Notes under the pieces: model-generated
What the model saw: only the letters and a program-made list of their open reading frames with translations
The model's database searches: none
Told to the model about the DNA's origin: nothing
Program-made: the position numbers and the translations under genes
Shown here: positions 6,700-13,683 of the stretch, one piece after another
How the letters are laid out: every line of letters starts with the position of its first letter
Position numbering within the stretch: the first letter of the stretch is position 1
NCBI GenBank assembly: GCA_905235355.1
Contig: CAJOLM010000017.1
Location: forward strand, 1 to 14,210
Source of the DNA: an uncultured Elusimicrobiales bacterium
GTDB taxonomy: Bacteria; Elusimicrobiota; Elusimicrobia; Elusimicrobiales; Elusimicrobiaceae
Direction of reading: 5' to 3'
Length of the DNA stretch: 14,210 bases

Positions 6700-8181
6700 A
6701 TGAAATACAATTTCCCTTTGCTTTGTTTGCTGGCAATTTGTCCGGTCGCTTTGGTTGCGCAAGAACCGCAAACTACCGGCCCGTTGCAAAATTTCGTACA
6801 AGACAAACAGCAAATGCCCGTGCTAGAGGGTGCTTCGTGGGGCGGTATTGCTGCTTATACAGATCAAATACAAGAACCCTTGTTTGCCTTGCACGAACGC
6901 ACGCGTTTGACGCCTGCCAGCACATTAAAATTGCTTACTTCCGCAGCTGCATTAGAAACTTTTGGATCGAGTCACCGCTTTGAAACCCGTTTATATGCCG
7001 CCACCACACCGCACGAAAATGGCACGCTGTCTGGTGCCTTGTATGTACAAGGCGGTGGTGACCCCACTTTAGGTTCGCCACGCGTACCCGGCGCAGAGTC
7101 TTGGCAAAAAGTGGTTAAGAAATGGGTGGACGCTGTGCAAAAAGCTGGCATCAAACGCATAGAAGGCCCTATTTATGCTGACGTATCTGCCTTTGAAGGA
7201 CCGTCCGTTTCGCCCAAAGTAAATTGGGAAAATATGGGCAACTATTATGCCGCTCCCGCAAGCCCGCTTTGCTTTAATGACAATTCATTTGATATTCATT
7301 TCCAGCCACAACTGCGTGCCAATCAGCCCGTGTACGTTGCTTCTACAACCCCCTTGGTATCGGGGTTGTCTATGCAAAGCTTTGTCAAAACAGACGGTCT
7401 GTCTAAAAAAGACAATGCCTATGTCTATGCCGCACCGGGCCAGTATGAACTGAAAATTTTTGGCACAATTCCCACTAGCGTCACCGGATTTACGATCAAA
7501 GCTGCCCTACCGGACCCAGCCTTATTTGCCGTACAATCCTTGCGCCAGGCTTTGCAAGAAGCGGGTATTGAGGTCATGCAAGACGCGCAAGTTTTGTATG
7601 ACGCGCCGGACTACAGCACCATGCAACTGCTGCATACTTACCAGTCACCGCTGCTGAAAGATATTATTGTCATTGTTAATAAGCGCAGTTTTAATTTATA
7701 TGCAGATATGCTGCTGCGGCAACTGGCATTGCACGCAGGTAAAAAAGGCAGCCTGGAAAACGGGCTGGCAGCCTTAAACCAATTTTTGCAACAAAACAAT
7801 ATCGCCGGTGCCACCGATACAGTTTTATACGACGGAAGCGGTCTGGCACGAGATAATTTGCTCACCCCGCAAACGCTGCTTAATACGCTGGTGTTTATGA
7901 GCAAAAGCCCCTATTTTAAAGAATATTATAATTCACTGGCCACCCCCGATGACAGAGGAGATTTACTCATATTACGACGCTTTTTAAAGTCTCACAAACG
8001 TATCAATCAGGTGCGCGTCAAAGGTGGCACAATTGATGGGGTAAAAGCAGCTGCCGGCTATGTGTATGACACCGAGGGCCGCCTAATCGCTTTTGTAATG
8101 ATAGCTAATAATTTAGCCAGCAAAGACGAAAGCCTGTGGCGCTTTCATGAAGACATACTCAAAAAACTAATTGCCTTATAA
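6700..8181 (+). CDS. dacB: PBP4-type D-alanyl-D-alanine carboxypeptidase/endopeptidase (peptidase S13)
   Basis: This 493-residue protein has a Sec signal (cleavage probably after VALVA, residue 20) and then the S13 fold. S13 enzymes trim the terminal D-Ala of peptidoglycan stems or cut cross-links in the periplasm. The SxxK motif is STLK (Ser74 nucleophile, Lys77), followed by the typical HRFETRLY. The SxN motif is SFN (330-332) in KRSFNLYADMLLRQL. YDGSGLARDNLLTP at about 377-390 is a strong family marker. The third motif, normally KTGT, reads KGGT (441-444) and is followed by the expected AAAGYV. The length matches PBP4 with its inserted domains between motifs 1 and 2. It begins 7 bp after the upstream gene's stop, so the two are probably co-transcribed. 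Confidence 0.93.
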   Translation: MKYNFPLLCLLAICPVALVAQEPQTTGPLQNFVQDKQQMPVLEGASWGGIAAYTDQIQEPLFALHERTRLTPASTLKLLTSAAALETFGSSHRFETRLYAATTPHENGTLSGALYVQGGGDPTLGSPRVPGAESWQKVVKKWVDAVQKAGIKRIEGPIYADVSAFEGPSVSPKVNWENMGNYYAAPASPLCFNDNSFDIHFQPQLRANQPVYVASTTPLVSGLSMQSFVKTDGLSKKDNAYVYAAPGQYELKIFGTIPTSVTGFTIKAALPDPALFAVQSLRQALQEAGIEVMQDAQVLYDAPDYSTMQLLHTYQSPLLKDIIVIVNKRSFNLYADMLLRQLALHAGKKGSLENGLAALNQFLQQNNIAGATDTVLYDGSGLARDNLLTPQTLLNTLVFMSKSPYFKEYYNSLATPDDRGDLLILRRFLKSHKRINQVRVKGGTIDGVKAAAGYVYDTEGRLIAFVMIANNLASKDESLWRFHEDILKKLIAL

Positions 8182-8219
8182 GCAATCATGGCTCCCTCTG
8201 TCCAACTCAATTTGTAATA

Positions 8220-8228
8220 TGATAGAAT
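8220..8228 (+). promoter_or_regulatory. Extended -10 promoter-like site before the M23/bactofilin genes
   Basis: TGATAGAAT fits the extended -10 form TGnTATAAT with one mismatch. No good -35 is visible, as is usual for extended -10 promoters. The predicted start (about 8235) is 1-2 bases before the ATG at 8237, and the only purine-rich run (AGGG at 8232-8235) is too close to the ATG to act as a ribosome site. Confidence 0.35.
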
Positions 8229-8236
8229 AACAGGGT

Positions 8237-9151
8237 ATGGCCAAGCAGTCTTTACTCCGTTTTTTAAGCGACCGCGTAGACATTATTATAATGCCTCGCT
8301 CCGGTGCCTCTAAAAAAATAAAAGTTACAGGGTTGGCACTGGTATGTTTTGTGATTACTTGGGTAGTTTTCACGTTAGGAGCGTTGTGGGTATGGAGCCG
8401 GACATATGACTATCAAGTCACCAAGGCCGACAACCGGTTGATGCGCGTAAAAATGCAGTTGATTTCGGATGAGCTGGAACGCGGACGCAAGTATTTGACC
8501 CTTACGCAAACTACCGAGCAACAAATGCGCCAAATGCTGGGTATGCCCGGCGGAAAATTTATTAATTTGCCCCAGGCACTGGAAGAAAAAACACGTAAAG
8601 AAGATGAACGCGCCCAGCGGCTATTTAGCACTGATTTAAAAGAATTTGACACGGAAGAATTTGAAAAATATATAGACAGTATGCAGCAAAACGCGCAAGA
8701 GCGTTTGGCATCCTTCCAAGAAATTGCCTGGTATTATGCCAACCGCTTAGAGGATAATCATTCTACTCCTTCTATTCGTCCTTCCTCTGCGCGTATTACT
8801 TCCGGCTTCGGTTACCGACGCGATCCTTTTGGCAAGCCTACAGGCCGCATGCATAATGGTCTTGATTTTGCCGGAAAACCCGACAGCCCAATTGTTGCCA
8901 CTGCAGATGGCGTGGTCCGTCATACAGGTTGGGTAAACGGTTATGGACAGGCGGTATTAATTGACCATGGGTTAGGTTATTCCACCCTATATGCTCATGC
9001 CACCGGGATTAAAGTAAAAGCTGGGGATGTAGTCAAACGCGGACAGCAGATTGCTTTTATGGGTACCACAGGCCGCAGCACAGGAACACATGTGCATTAT
9101 GAAATATGGAAAGACGGACGCCCCGTCAATCCACGCAATTATTTTAAATGA
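8237..9151 (+). CDS. Membrane-anchored M23 (LytM-type) murein endopeptidase, bactofilin partner
   Basis: The 304-residue protein has a cytoplasmic N-terminus (about 1-29, including DIIIMPRSG), one membrane helix (about 30-52), a charged periplasmic coiled-coil-like region (about 60-170) and a C-terminal M23 domain (about 185-300). Zinc ligands and catalytic residues are visible: His206 and Asp210 in MHNGLDFAG, His254 in LYAHA, and HVH (His285, His287). M23 enzymes hydrolyse peptide cross-links in peptidoglycan. The next gene encodes a bactofilin. M23-bactofilin pairs such as Csd1-CcmA in Helicobacter and LmdC-BacA in alphaproteobacteria localise wall cutting to control cell shape, and the N-terminal cytoplasmic tail is the likely contact. 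Its catalytic set is complete, so it should be active. Confidence 0.93.
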   Translation: MAKQSLLRFLSDRVDIIIMPRSGASKKIKVTGLALVCFVITWVVFTLGALWVWSRTYDYQVTKADNRLMRVKMQLISDELERGRKYLTLTQTTEQQMRQMLGMPGGKFINLPQALEEKTRKEDERAQRLFSTDLKEFDTEEFEKYIDSMQQNAQERLASFQEIAWYYANRLEDNHSTPSIRPSSARITSGFGYRRDPFGKPTGRMHNGLDFAGKPDSPIVATADGVVRHTGWVNGYGQAVLIDHGLGYSTLYAHATGIKVKAGDVVKRGQQIAFMGTTGRSTGTHVHYEIWKDGRPVNPRNYFK

Positions 9152-9164
9152 TTTGTATATCTTT

Positions 9165-9171
9165 TAGGAGG
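9165..9171 (+). promoter_or_regulatory. Strong ribosome binding site for bactofilin
   Basis: TAGGAGG lies 8 bases before the ATG at 9180 and is the strongest Shine-Dalgarno match noticed in the plus-strand operon. It suggests high bactofilin output, as expected for a filament-forming subunit. Confidence 0.7.
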
Positions 9172-9179
9172 CAGCAAAA

Positions 9180-9560
9180 ATGGGTTTTTTAAAGAAGGAT
9201 TCTGATTTTGCATCTGGCGAATATTTTTGTATCGTCAGTGCAGAGTGTTATTTCCGGGGAACGCTAAGCGTGCAAGGTTCCTTGCGCGTGGACGGTCGTC
9301 TGGAAGGGTCAGTAGACAATGCGCGCCAAGTAATTATTGGGCAAGGCGGTAGCATTGTGGGCGATATTTCCGCTCAAGCCGTAATATGCGGTGGCGAAGT
9401 ACAAGGCAACATTTGCGCAGATATACTGGAAGTTTTAAATTCTGCCTCTATTAAAGGAGACATACGCGCCCAAAAAATGATTGTAGAAGAAGGTGCCCAA
9501 ATAAATGGTATGTGCCAAATAAGCGCAGATCAAGAAGTAGAACATAAACAAACAAATTAA
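9180..9560 (+). CDS. Bactofilin (polymer-forming cytoskeletal protein)
   Basis: The 126-residue protein is a bactofilin. A short N-terminal tail (about 1-20) leads into a beta-helix of repeated turns, seen as spaced GxL/GxI units: YFRGTLSVQGSLRVDGRLEGSV, VIIGQGGSIVGDI, VICGGEVQGNI and SASIKGDI. Bactofilins polymerise without nucleotide into membrane-associated filaments that position wall enzymes. The length is normal for the family. It starts 28 bp after the M23 gene and ends 12 bp before the SurA-N gene, within a single presumed transcript. Four cysteines are present (residues 17, 23, 70 and 79), with one more near the C-terminus. Confidence 0.95.
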   Translation: MGFLKKDSDFASGEYFCIVSAECYFRGTLSVQGSLRVDGRLEGSVDNARQVIIGQGGSIVGDISAQAVICGGEVQGNICADILEVLNSASIKGDIRAQKMIVEEGAQINGMCQISADQEVEHKQTN

Positions 9561-9572
9561 GAGGAGTAATAC

Positions 9573-10262
9573 ATGATTTCTTTTCTCATCAAACATAAAA
9601 AATCTATTTTGATTATCACCCTGGCGTTTTTTATTGCCAGTATCGGTTATATCGGGTTGAACTCTTACAACAGCGGGGCCTTTAGCACCAATGCCGCGTT
9701 AGTGGGCAGCACGCCGATTACGTATCGTGATTTGTACAAAGCCACGGATGCTCAAGCTCGTATATTACGCAATAATGGTACAGATGTGGACGAAGAAACG
9801 ATGCACTATTTGCAACAGCAGACGCTCAGTGCGCTCATTAGCGAAGAAGTGCTCAATCAAGCCGCCCAAGAATTTGGCATGACGGTGGCAGATTATGAAG
9901 TGGCGTTGGATATTCAATCTTCTCCAGCTTTTAGTCAAAATGGTCAGTTTAATAAGCAAGCCTATGAATATGCGGTCAAACATCAACTGGGCGTGACACC
10001 TGCTAAATTTGAGGAACAAATCCGCCGCAGCAAATTAGCCAACCGCTTCCGCATGGCACTATACTCTATTTACAAACTTACGCCGGAAGAAGTGCGTTTT
10101 TCTTATCAAGTGCAAAACGGTAATTTGAAAAATTTTGAAAAGAATAAAGCCGATTTTGAAAAGCAATTATTTGAAACCAAAATGGAAACCGCCCAACGCG
10201 CTTTCTTTGATGACTTCAATAACCGCGTAGAAATCAAAACTTTACTCAAGGAACAGGCATAA
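9573..10262 (+). CDS. Membrane-anchored SurA-N/PpiD-like chaperone lacking an isomerase domain
   Basis: The 229-residue protein has a single membrane helix near the N-terminus (about 11-29) and then a SurA-N type helical domain. Markers are LVGSTPITYRDLYKA (43-57), the long LISEEVLNQAAQEFGM segment (88-103), and PAFSQNGQFNKQAYEYA (118-134) followed by VTPAKFEEQIRRSKLANRFR. This is the substrate-binding part of PpiD and SurA, periplasmic chaperones for outer-membrane and secreted proteins. It stops after a charged C-terminal helix (FEKNKADFEKQLFETK) and has no parvulin isomerase domain, so it is far shorter than PpiD or SurA. GAGGAG at 9561-9566, six bases before the ATG, fixes the start. Its place in the bactofilin operon suggests an envelope-assembly role. 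Confidence 0.85.
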   Translation: MISFLIKHKKSILIITLAFFIASIGYIGLNSYNSGAFSTNAALVGSTPITYRDLYKATDAQARILRNNGTDVDEETMHYLQQQTLSALISEEVLNQAAQEFGMTVADYEVALDIQSSPAFSQNGQFNKQAYEYAVKHQLGVTPAKFEEQIRRSKLANRFRMALYSIYKLTPEEVRFSYQVQNGNLKNFEKNKADFEKQLFETKMETAQRAFFDDFNNRVEIKTLLKEQA

Positions 10263-10264
10263 CC

Positions 10265-11173
10265 GTGGACAACAAAATCTTAGTGGTCGGATCTGTCGCG
10301 TTTGACACGGTGGAAAACTCTCACGGGCGCGCGGCACGCGTATTAGGCGGGGCAGCCAGCTATTCTTCCATTTCCGCCAGCTACTTTGCCAAGCCCGCCA
10401 TCGTGGCAGTAGTCGGTACGGATTTTACCGTCCGGGACCGCGCTCCGTTTAAAAAATGCGGCGTAAACATTGAAGGGCTGCAAGTCAAAGAGGGAAAAAC
10501 CTTTCATTGGGGCGGCAGCTATGACAAAGACCTTAAAAACGCCACCACCAAGTTTACGGATTTAAATGTATTTCAAAATTTTAATCCTGTATTAACTAGT
10601 GAGCAAAAAAATGCCAAAACTGTTTTTTTGGCTAACATTGACCCAGAGCTGCAACTATCTGTTTTAAAACAAGTGAAAAATCCAAAGCTCGTCGCGTGTG
10701 ACACCATGAACTATTGGATTACGTCTAAAAAAGCCGCGCTGCTTAAGGTGCTTAAAAAGACTGATCTATTCTTTTTAAACGAAGCCGAAGCGCGTCAACT
10801 GACCGGCACATACAATTTAATCACCGCCGGGAAAAAGATTTTAAAACTGGGCGCCAAGCACGTTATCATTAAACTAGGACCCAACGGCTCTATGCTGGTG
10901 AGCAAGCTGGGCATTGTGCAGTTTCCGCCTTATGTGTTGGAAAATGTATACGACACCACAGGTGCGGGCGACACCTTTGGTGGCGGAGCAACGGGCTATT
11001 TAGCCAGCCTTCGCAAATGGGATACGCTTTCCGCTATCAAACGTGCCATGATGATTGGCAATGTCATGGCCTCTTTTACGATTGAATCGTTTAGCGTGAA
11101 GCGTTTAGCGGGTATTAAAAAAGGCGAAATAGAAACCCGCCTTAAAAATTATACCTCTATGCTGCGGTTTTAA
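10265..11173 (+). CDS. PfkB-family carbohydrate/nucleoside kinase
   Basis: The 302-residue protein is a ribokinase-like (PfkB) kinase that transfers phosphate from ATP to a sugar or nucleoside hydroxyl. Visible features are the N-terminal Gly-rich substrate region LGGAASYSSISASYF (27-41), the NxxE motif in LNEAEARQLTG (Asn172, Glu175), and the C-terminal signature DTTGAGDTFGGG (230-241) with Asp236 as the expected catalytic base in the anion hole. The substrate cannot be assigned. The start is GTG, 2 bp after the upstream stop; ATG alternatives would cut into the first beta strand. It closes the plus-strand operon and is followed by a terminator. Its link to the bactofilin genes is unclear. 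Confidence 0.92.
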   Translation: MDNKILVVGSVAFDTVENSHGRAARVLGGAASYSSISASYFAKPAIVAVVGTDFTVRDRAPFKKCGVNIEGLQVKEGKTFHWGGSYDKDLKNATTKFTDLNVFQNFNPVLTSEQKNAKTVFLANIDPELQLSVLKQVKNPKLVACDTMNYWITSKKAALLKVLKKTDLFFLNEAEARQLTGTYNLITAGKKILKLGAKHVIIKLGPNGSMLVSKLGIVQFPPYVLENVYDTTGAGDTFGGGATGYLASLRKWDTLSAIKRAMMIGNVMASFTIESFSVKRLAGIKKGEIETRLKNYTSMLRF

Positions 11174-11188
11174 CGCATCTATATATCT

Positions 11189-11218
11189 AAAAATCCCCGG
11201 TCTATCCCGGGGATTTTT
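11189..11218. terminator. Bidirectional rho-independent terminator
   Basis: AAAAATCCCCGG (11189-11200) and CCGGGGATTTTT (11207-11218) form a perfect 12-bp stem with a six-base loop. The A-run on one side and T-run on the other make it work in both directions. It ends the plus-strand kinase operon and the converging minus-strand pilin gene, whose TAA stop (11219-11217) lies partly in the stem. Confidence 0.92.
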
Positions 11219-11684
11219 ATTCTGTTACATAGACGTGACAATAACGCTCTGCGCCGCACACGCTTTTCCAGGAAGTGCTTTGGGTAAAATTTGCACAAAG
11301 GGAATCTGTTTGCTCGCTATACGACCAGCAAAACTTTTCCCCGGAATCTAAATCTTCTGATAAAGCCCCTATCCCATCTGATAACGAACACAACGTAGCA
11401 TGTTCATACAAAACAGAGCCATACGTAAAGCCATACACGGCTTGGCAACTTGCACTATCTATATCAGGAATCTGTACATCTAATTCATCCAAGCTATCTG
11501 CATATTCTCCGTTTGCCAAAAAATACACTTTTTGTGCTTTGACAATTGCATCATTGAAAATAATCAGTTGGGTAAATCTTGCCTTCCAAACCGCCTTTTG
11601 ATATTGCGGCAAGGCAATAGCGGCAAGGATACCAATAATAAGGACCACGACTAGTAATTCTATAAGCGTAAATGCTTTTTCCAT
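11217..11684 (-). CDS. Type IV pilin (PilE-like prepilin)
   Basis: The product is a 155-residue prepilin. The leader is MEKA, with cleavage before Phe5, giving mature FTLIELLVVVLIIGILAAIA with Glu at +5, the residue needed for subunit packing. The helix is followed by LPQYQKAVWKARF and a globular domain. Six cysteines (80, 99, 119, 130, 143, 149) could form disulfides, including a short C-terminal loop (Cys143-Cys149). An in-frame GTG at 11693 would add three residues, but AAGGAG at 11693-11698 overlaps it and stands 8 bases before the ATG at 11684, so the ATG is chosen. A strong promoter with a T12 spacer lies upstream. No pilus assembly gene is nearby, so this is a free-standing pilin, as is common in Elusimicrobium-type genomes. 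Whether it is major or minor is unknown. Confidence 0.93.
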   Translation of the reverse strand: MEKAFTLIELLVVVLIIGILAAIALPQYQKAVWKARFTQLIIFNDAIVKAQKVYFLANGEYADSLDELDVQIPDIDSASCQAVYGFTYGSVLYEHATLCSLSDGIGALSEDLDSGEKFCWSYSEQTDSLCANFTQSTSWKSVCGAERYCHVYVTE

Positions 11685-11718
11685 ATTCTTCACTCCTTAT
11701 TTAACTTACCTACCCCGT

Positions 11719-11746
11719 ATTGTATCAAAAAAAAAAAACAAGTCAA
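11719..11746 (-). promoter_or_regulatory. Pilin promoter with a homopolymeric T12 spacer
   Basis: On the minus strand TTGACT (11746-11741) is followed by a 16-base spacer and TACAAT (11724-11719); each hexamer matches five of six consensus positions. Twelve of the 16 spacer bases are an unbroken run of T (plus-strand A, 11727-11738). The predicted RNA start is near 11712, leaving about 28 untranslated bases that contain the AAGGAG ribosome site. Slippage in the run would change spacer length and promoter strength. Confidence 0.75.
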
Positions 11747-11798
11747 GCCTTATTTTTGGCCCTTTTTTTCAACAAATAAACACGCACACCGCCATTAT

Positions 11799-11936
11799 AA
11801 ATAAAGCGTCATCCCCGAGTGTCTCTGTCGGGGATCTTCCGCTTACTTGGCTGTTTATAAATAAGATTTTCCTTTATTTAATACAGCACAATTAGCGGAA
11901 GATTCTCAACTACAACCTTGAGAATGACACTTATTT
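11799..11936. repeat. About 140-bp nested palindromic element (REP/MITE-like)
   Basis: The left arm (GTCATCCCCGAG... to CTTCCGC, 11808-11842) and right arm (11895-11928) are inverted copies sharing GTCAT at the outside and GATCTTCCGC or its near match inside. AAATAA-type flanks extend the match to 11799 and 11936. Each arm also folds on itself: ATCCCCGA with TCGGGGAT (11811-11835), and ATTCTCAA with TTGAGAAT (11902-11925). The centre (11851-11886) is a third imperfect hairpin, CTGTTTATAAATAA against TTTATTTAATACAG. No ORF and no convincing target-site duplication was seen. It resembles the dispersed GTCATyC-type intergenic repeats found in many bacterial genomes. Confidence 0.7.
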
Positions 11937-11977
11937 GTATATACCAAAACAGCTCTAGCTCCCCGCCATAATAAAAA

Positions 11978-12002
11978 CCGCCCCGGGAAACCCCCGGGGC
12001 GG
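11978..12002 (-). terminator. Rho-independent terminator of the right-hand ORF pair
   Basis: CCGCCCCGGG (11978-11987) pairs perfectly with CCCGGGGCGG (11993-12002) around a five-base loop. On the minus strand the stem is followed by TTTTTATTAT. It lies 16 bp beyond the stop at 12019 and so ends the transcript coming from the right edge. Confidence 0.9.
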
Positions 12003-12018
12003 ATCAAACTACTTGCCG

Positions 12019-13683
12019 TCAATCCCTCACATTCTCCGATTCCCTACCGCCACCGGAACTCACTACACTGTCGTTATTACCAGTAGAGCTGGTTCTAGTA
12101 GATGCACGTGGCTTGGAAAGATAGAACATACCCTCCTTCTTAACCGCATTTTCCACACGGCAAACCATTTTTATATAATTGATGGCATCTTTTGCAGGCA
12201 TAGTTGCGTCACCATACACCTTATCACAGCCACCGTGCGGATAAATGTCCCGATATTTGGCCCAATATGTTTGACGGTTTTTAGTATCTGCCGCCGCATT
12301 CCCGCCAGCCCATGTCACCCCAGCAAGTAAGGATAAGTCTTTCAACGGGAAAATATCCTCATTTTCCGCATAAGGCTTGCGCGCATCCAAATCCTTCCTA
12401 AATTGACCATTCGGCGGAGGACACTCTCCATTCCAGCAATAGTCCCCGAAGTTGTACCAATGCTCCACGGACAGTGGGGGCATAAACCGCCGGTTGACAC
12501 CATCCTTAGCATCTTCCGCTTCCGGACTAGGGAAATGGATACTGTCAAACTCAATGTAGGTAGCAAACGCACCAAACGTATTGTTAAACGGATTCCCATC
12601 CTTATTTGTATAGGAACTATACACCGTCTTGTCCTTGAAAATATTGGACACAACTTTACCTAGTTGACATACAGCCGCCTTGGGCACCAGTTGATCTCCT
12701 TCACTGATAGAGATATTCATGGCGTCCACCAGCTGCGCGATAGTCGGGTACATTGCATCATACGCAATAGGCAGATCCGAATGCTTGCTATTATACTCTT
12801 CCCGCACCTTCAGCATAAACGTATTTGCCTGGTTGGAACTTAACGCAATGTTGTCGTCCACCCCTGGATTCGGGAAACAATTCTGAACTATTGTGTCAAA
12901 TAAAGCCGGCGCGCCATCTGCTAGTACATTGCCGTTTTTCTTAATTGCTTCCAGGGCCTTCTTTTGAGCTTCTTTACGGGCTTTGTCCGAGTTGGCCGCC
13001 TCGGACTCAGGAGCACCCGGCTCAAGATAAGCAGCGCTACCTAACGATTTGCGACCACTTGCTAGTTGCGGGATGGTTGCTAACGTGCGAGCAAATGTGG
13101 TAGCATTCACATTTACCTTCTCCGGTGTTTCGGCTTGTGGCGGGGTATCATCCAATTCGGAACGAGGTTCAACACCCTCACCCGTGTAATCCGCGTCATC
13201 AGTAGAGATAGTTCCTTCCATCTCCGCTGTCCAGTGAGCAGTCACTTTCGCTGTTGGGTTCTTCTTATAATAAGCCATTAATTGCTGCAAGGTGTTAGTA
13301 TCTTTAAGGATAAATTTTTGCGTCGTTGAACTATTATCCTCAGAGTCCGACACAGCAACCGCTGCCACGGGGCCTGCTTGGAAACCATCTCCTTTCAATT
13401 CAACCTTTACGGTGATTTTGTCTCCTGCTTGCCCATGGGACTCCGGGTCAAACGTTAAGACACCCGTAATCTGGTCCGGCGACGGAATCTTATCGGCCGT
13501 AATGCGGAAGGCATTAAAATCACATCCCTTCATCACGACATCTTTTCTGATCTGCGCTTTGTTCGGGCAGTAGCTATAGCCCTGGTGATTGACATACACA
13601 TCCAGGAAGTCCACATACCGCATCGGCATCCGTTTTTTCAGCGGTAAGCTGCTAATGCTGGTGCTGGACATAGGATGCTTCAT
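12019..13683 (-). CDS. Cysteine-containing protein of unknown function (554 aa)
   Basis: No family was recognised. The 554-residue product has eight cysteines (39, 54, 269, 339, 416, 421, 486, 508), an even number that would suit disulfides in an exported protein. Yet there is no signal peptide at this start. Residues 1-160 look beta-rich (ITGVLTFD, KITVKVELKGDGF). Residues 160-250 are an acidic then Lys/Ala-rich linker (SELDDTPPQAETPEK, KARKEAQKKALEAIKK). Residues 255-525 form a Trp/Tyr-rich domain with YCWNGECPPP and YWAKYRDIYPHGGC. The tail is Ser/Gly/Arg-rich. The ATG overlaps the stop of the upstream ORF (ATGA), and AAGGAG is 13 bases away, so initiation probably relies on coupling. Alternatively the two ORFs are one gene broken by a frameshift. 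Confidence 0.7.
   Translation of the reverse strand: MKHPMSSTSISSLPLKKRMPMRYVDFLDVYVNHQGYSYCPNKAQIRKDVVMKGCDFNAFRITADKIPSPDQITGVLTFDPESHGQAGDKITVKVELKGDGFQAGPVAAVAVSDSEDNSSTTQKFILKDTNTLQQLMAYYKKNPTAKVTAHWTAEMEGTISTDDADYTGEGVEPRSELDDTPPQAETPEKVNVNATTFARTLATIPQLASGRKSLGSAAYLEPGAPESEAANSDKARKEAQKKALEAIKKNGNVLADGAPALFDTIVQNCFPNPGVDDNIALSSNQANTFMLKVREEYNSKHSDLPIAYDAMYPTIAQLVDAMNISISEGDQLVPKAAVCQLGKVVSNIFKDKTVYSSYTNKDGNPFNNTFGAFATYIEFDSIHFPSPEAEDAKDGVNRRFMPPLSVEHWYNFGDYCWNGECPPPNGQFRKDLDARKPYAENEDIFPLKDLSLLAGVTWAGGNAAADTKNRQTYWAKYRDIYPHGGCDKVYGDATMPAKDAINYIKMVCRVENAVKKEGMFYLSKPRASTRTSSTGNNDSVVSSGGGRESENVRD

Noticed and set aside
11685..11693. Upstream GTG start giving the pilin three extra residues (MKN)
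   Set aside because: The GTG overlaps the AAGGAG ribosome site, while the ATG at 11684 has ideal 8-base spacing and gives a standard short pilin leader.
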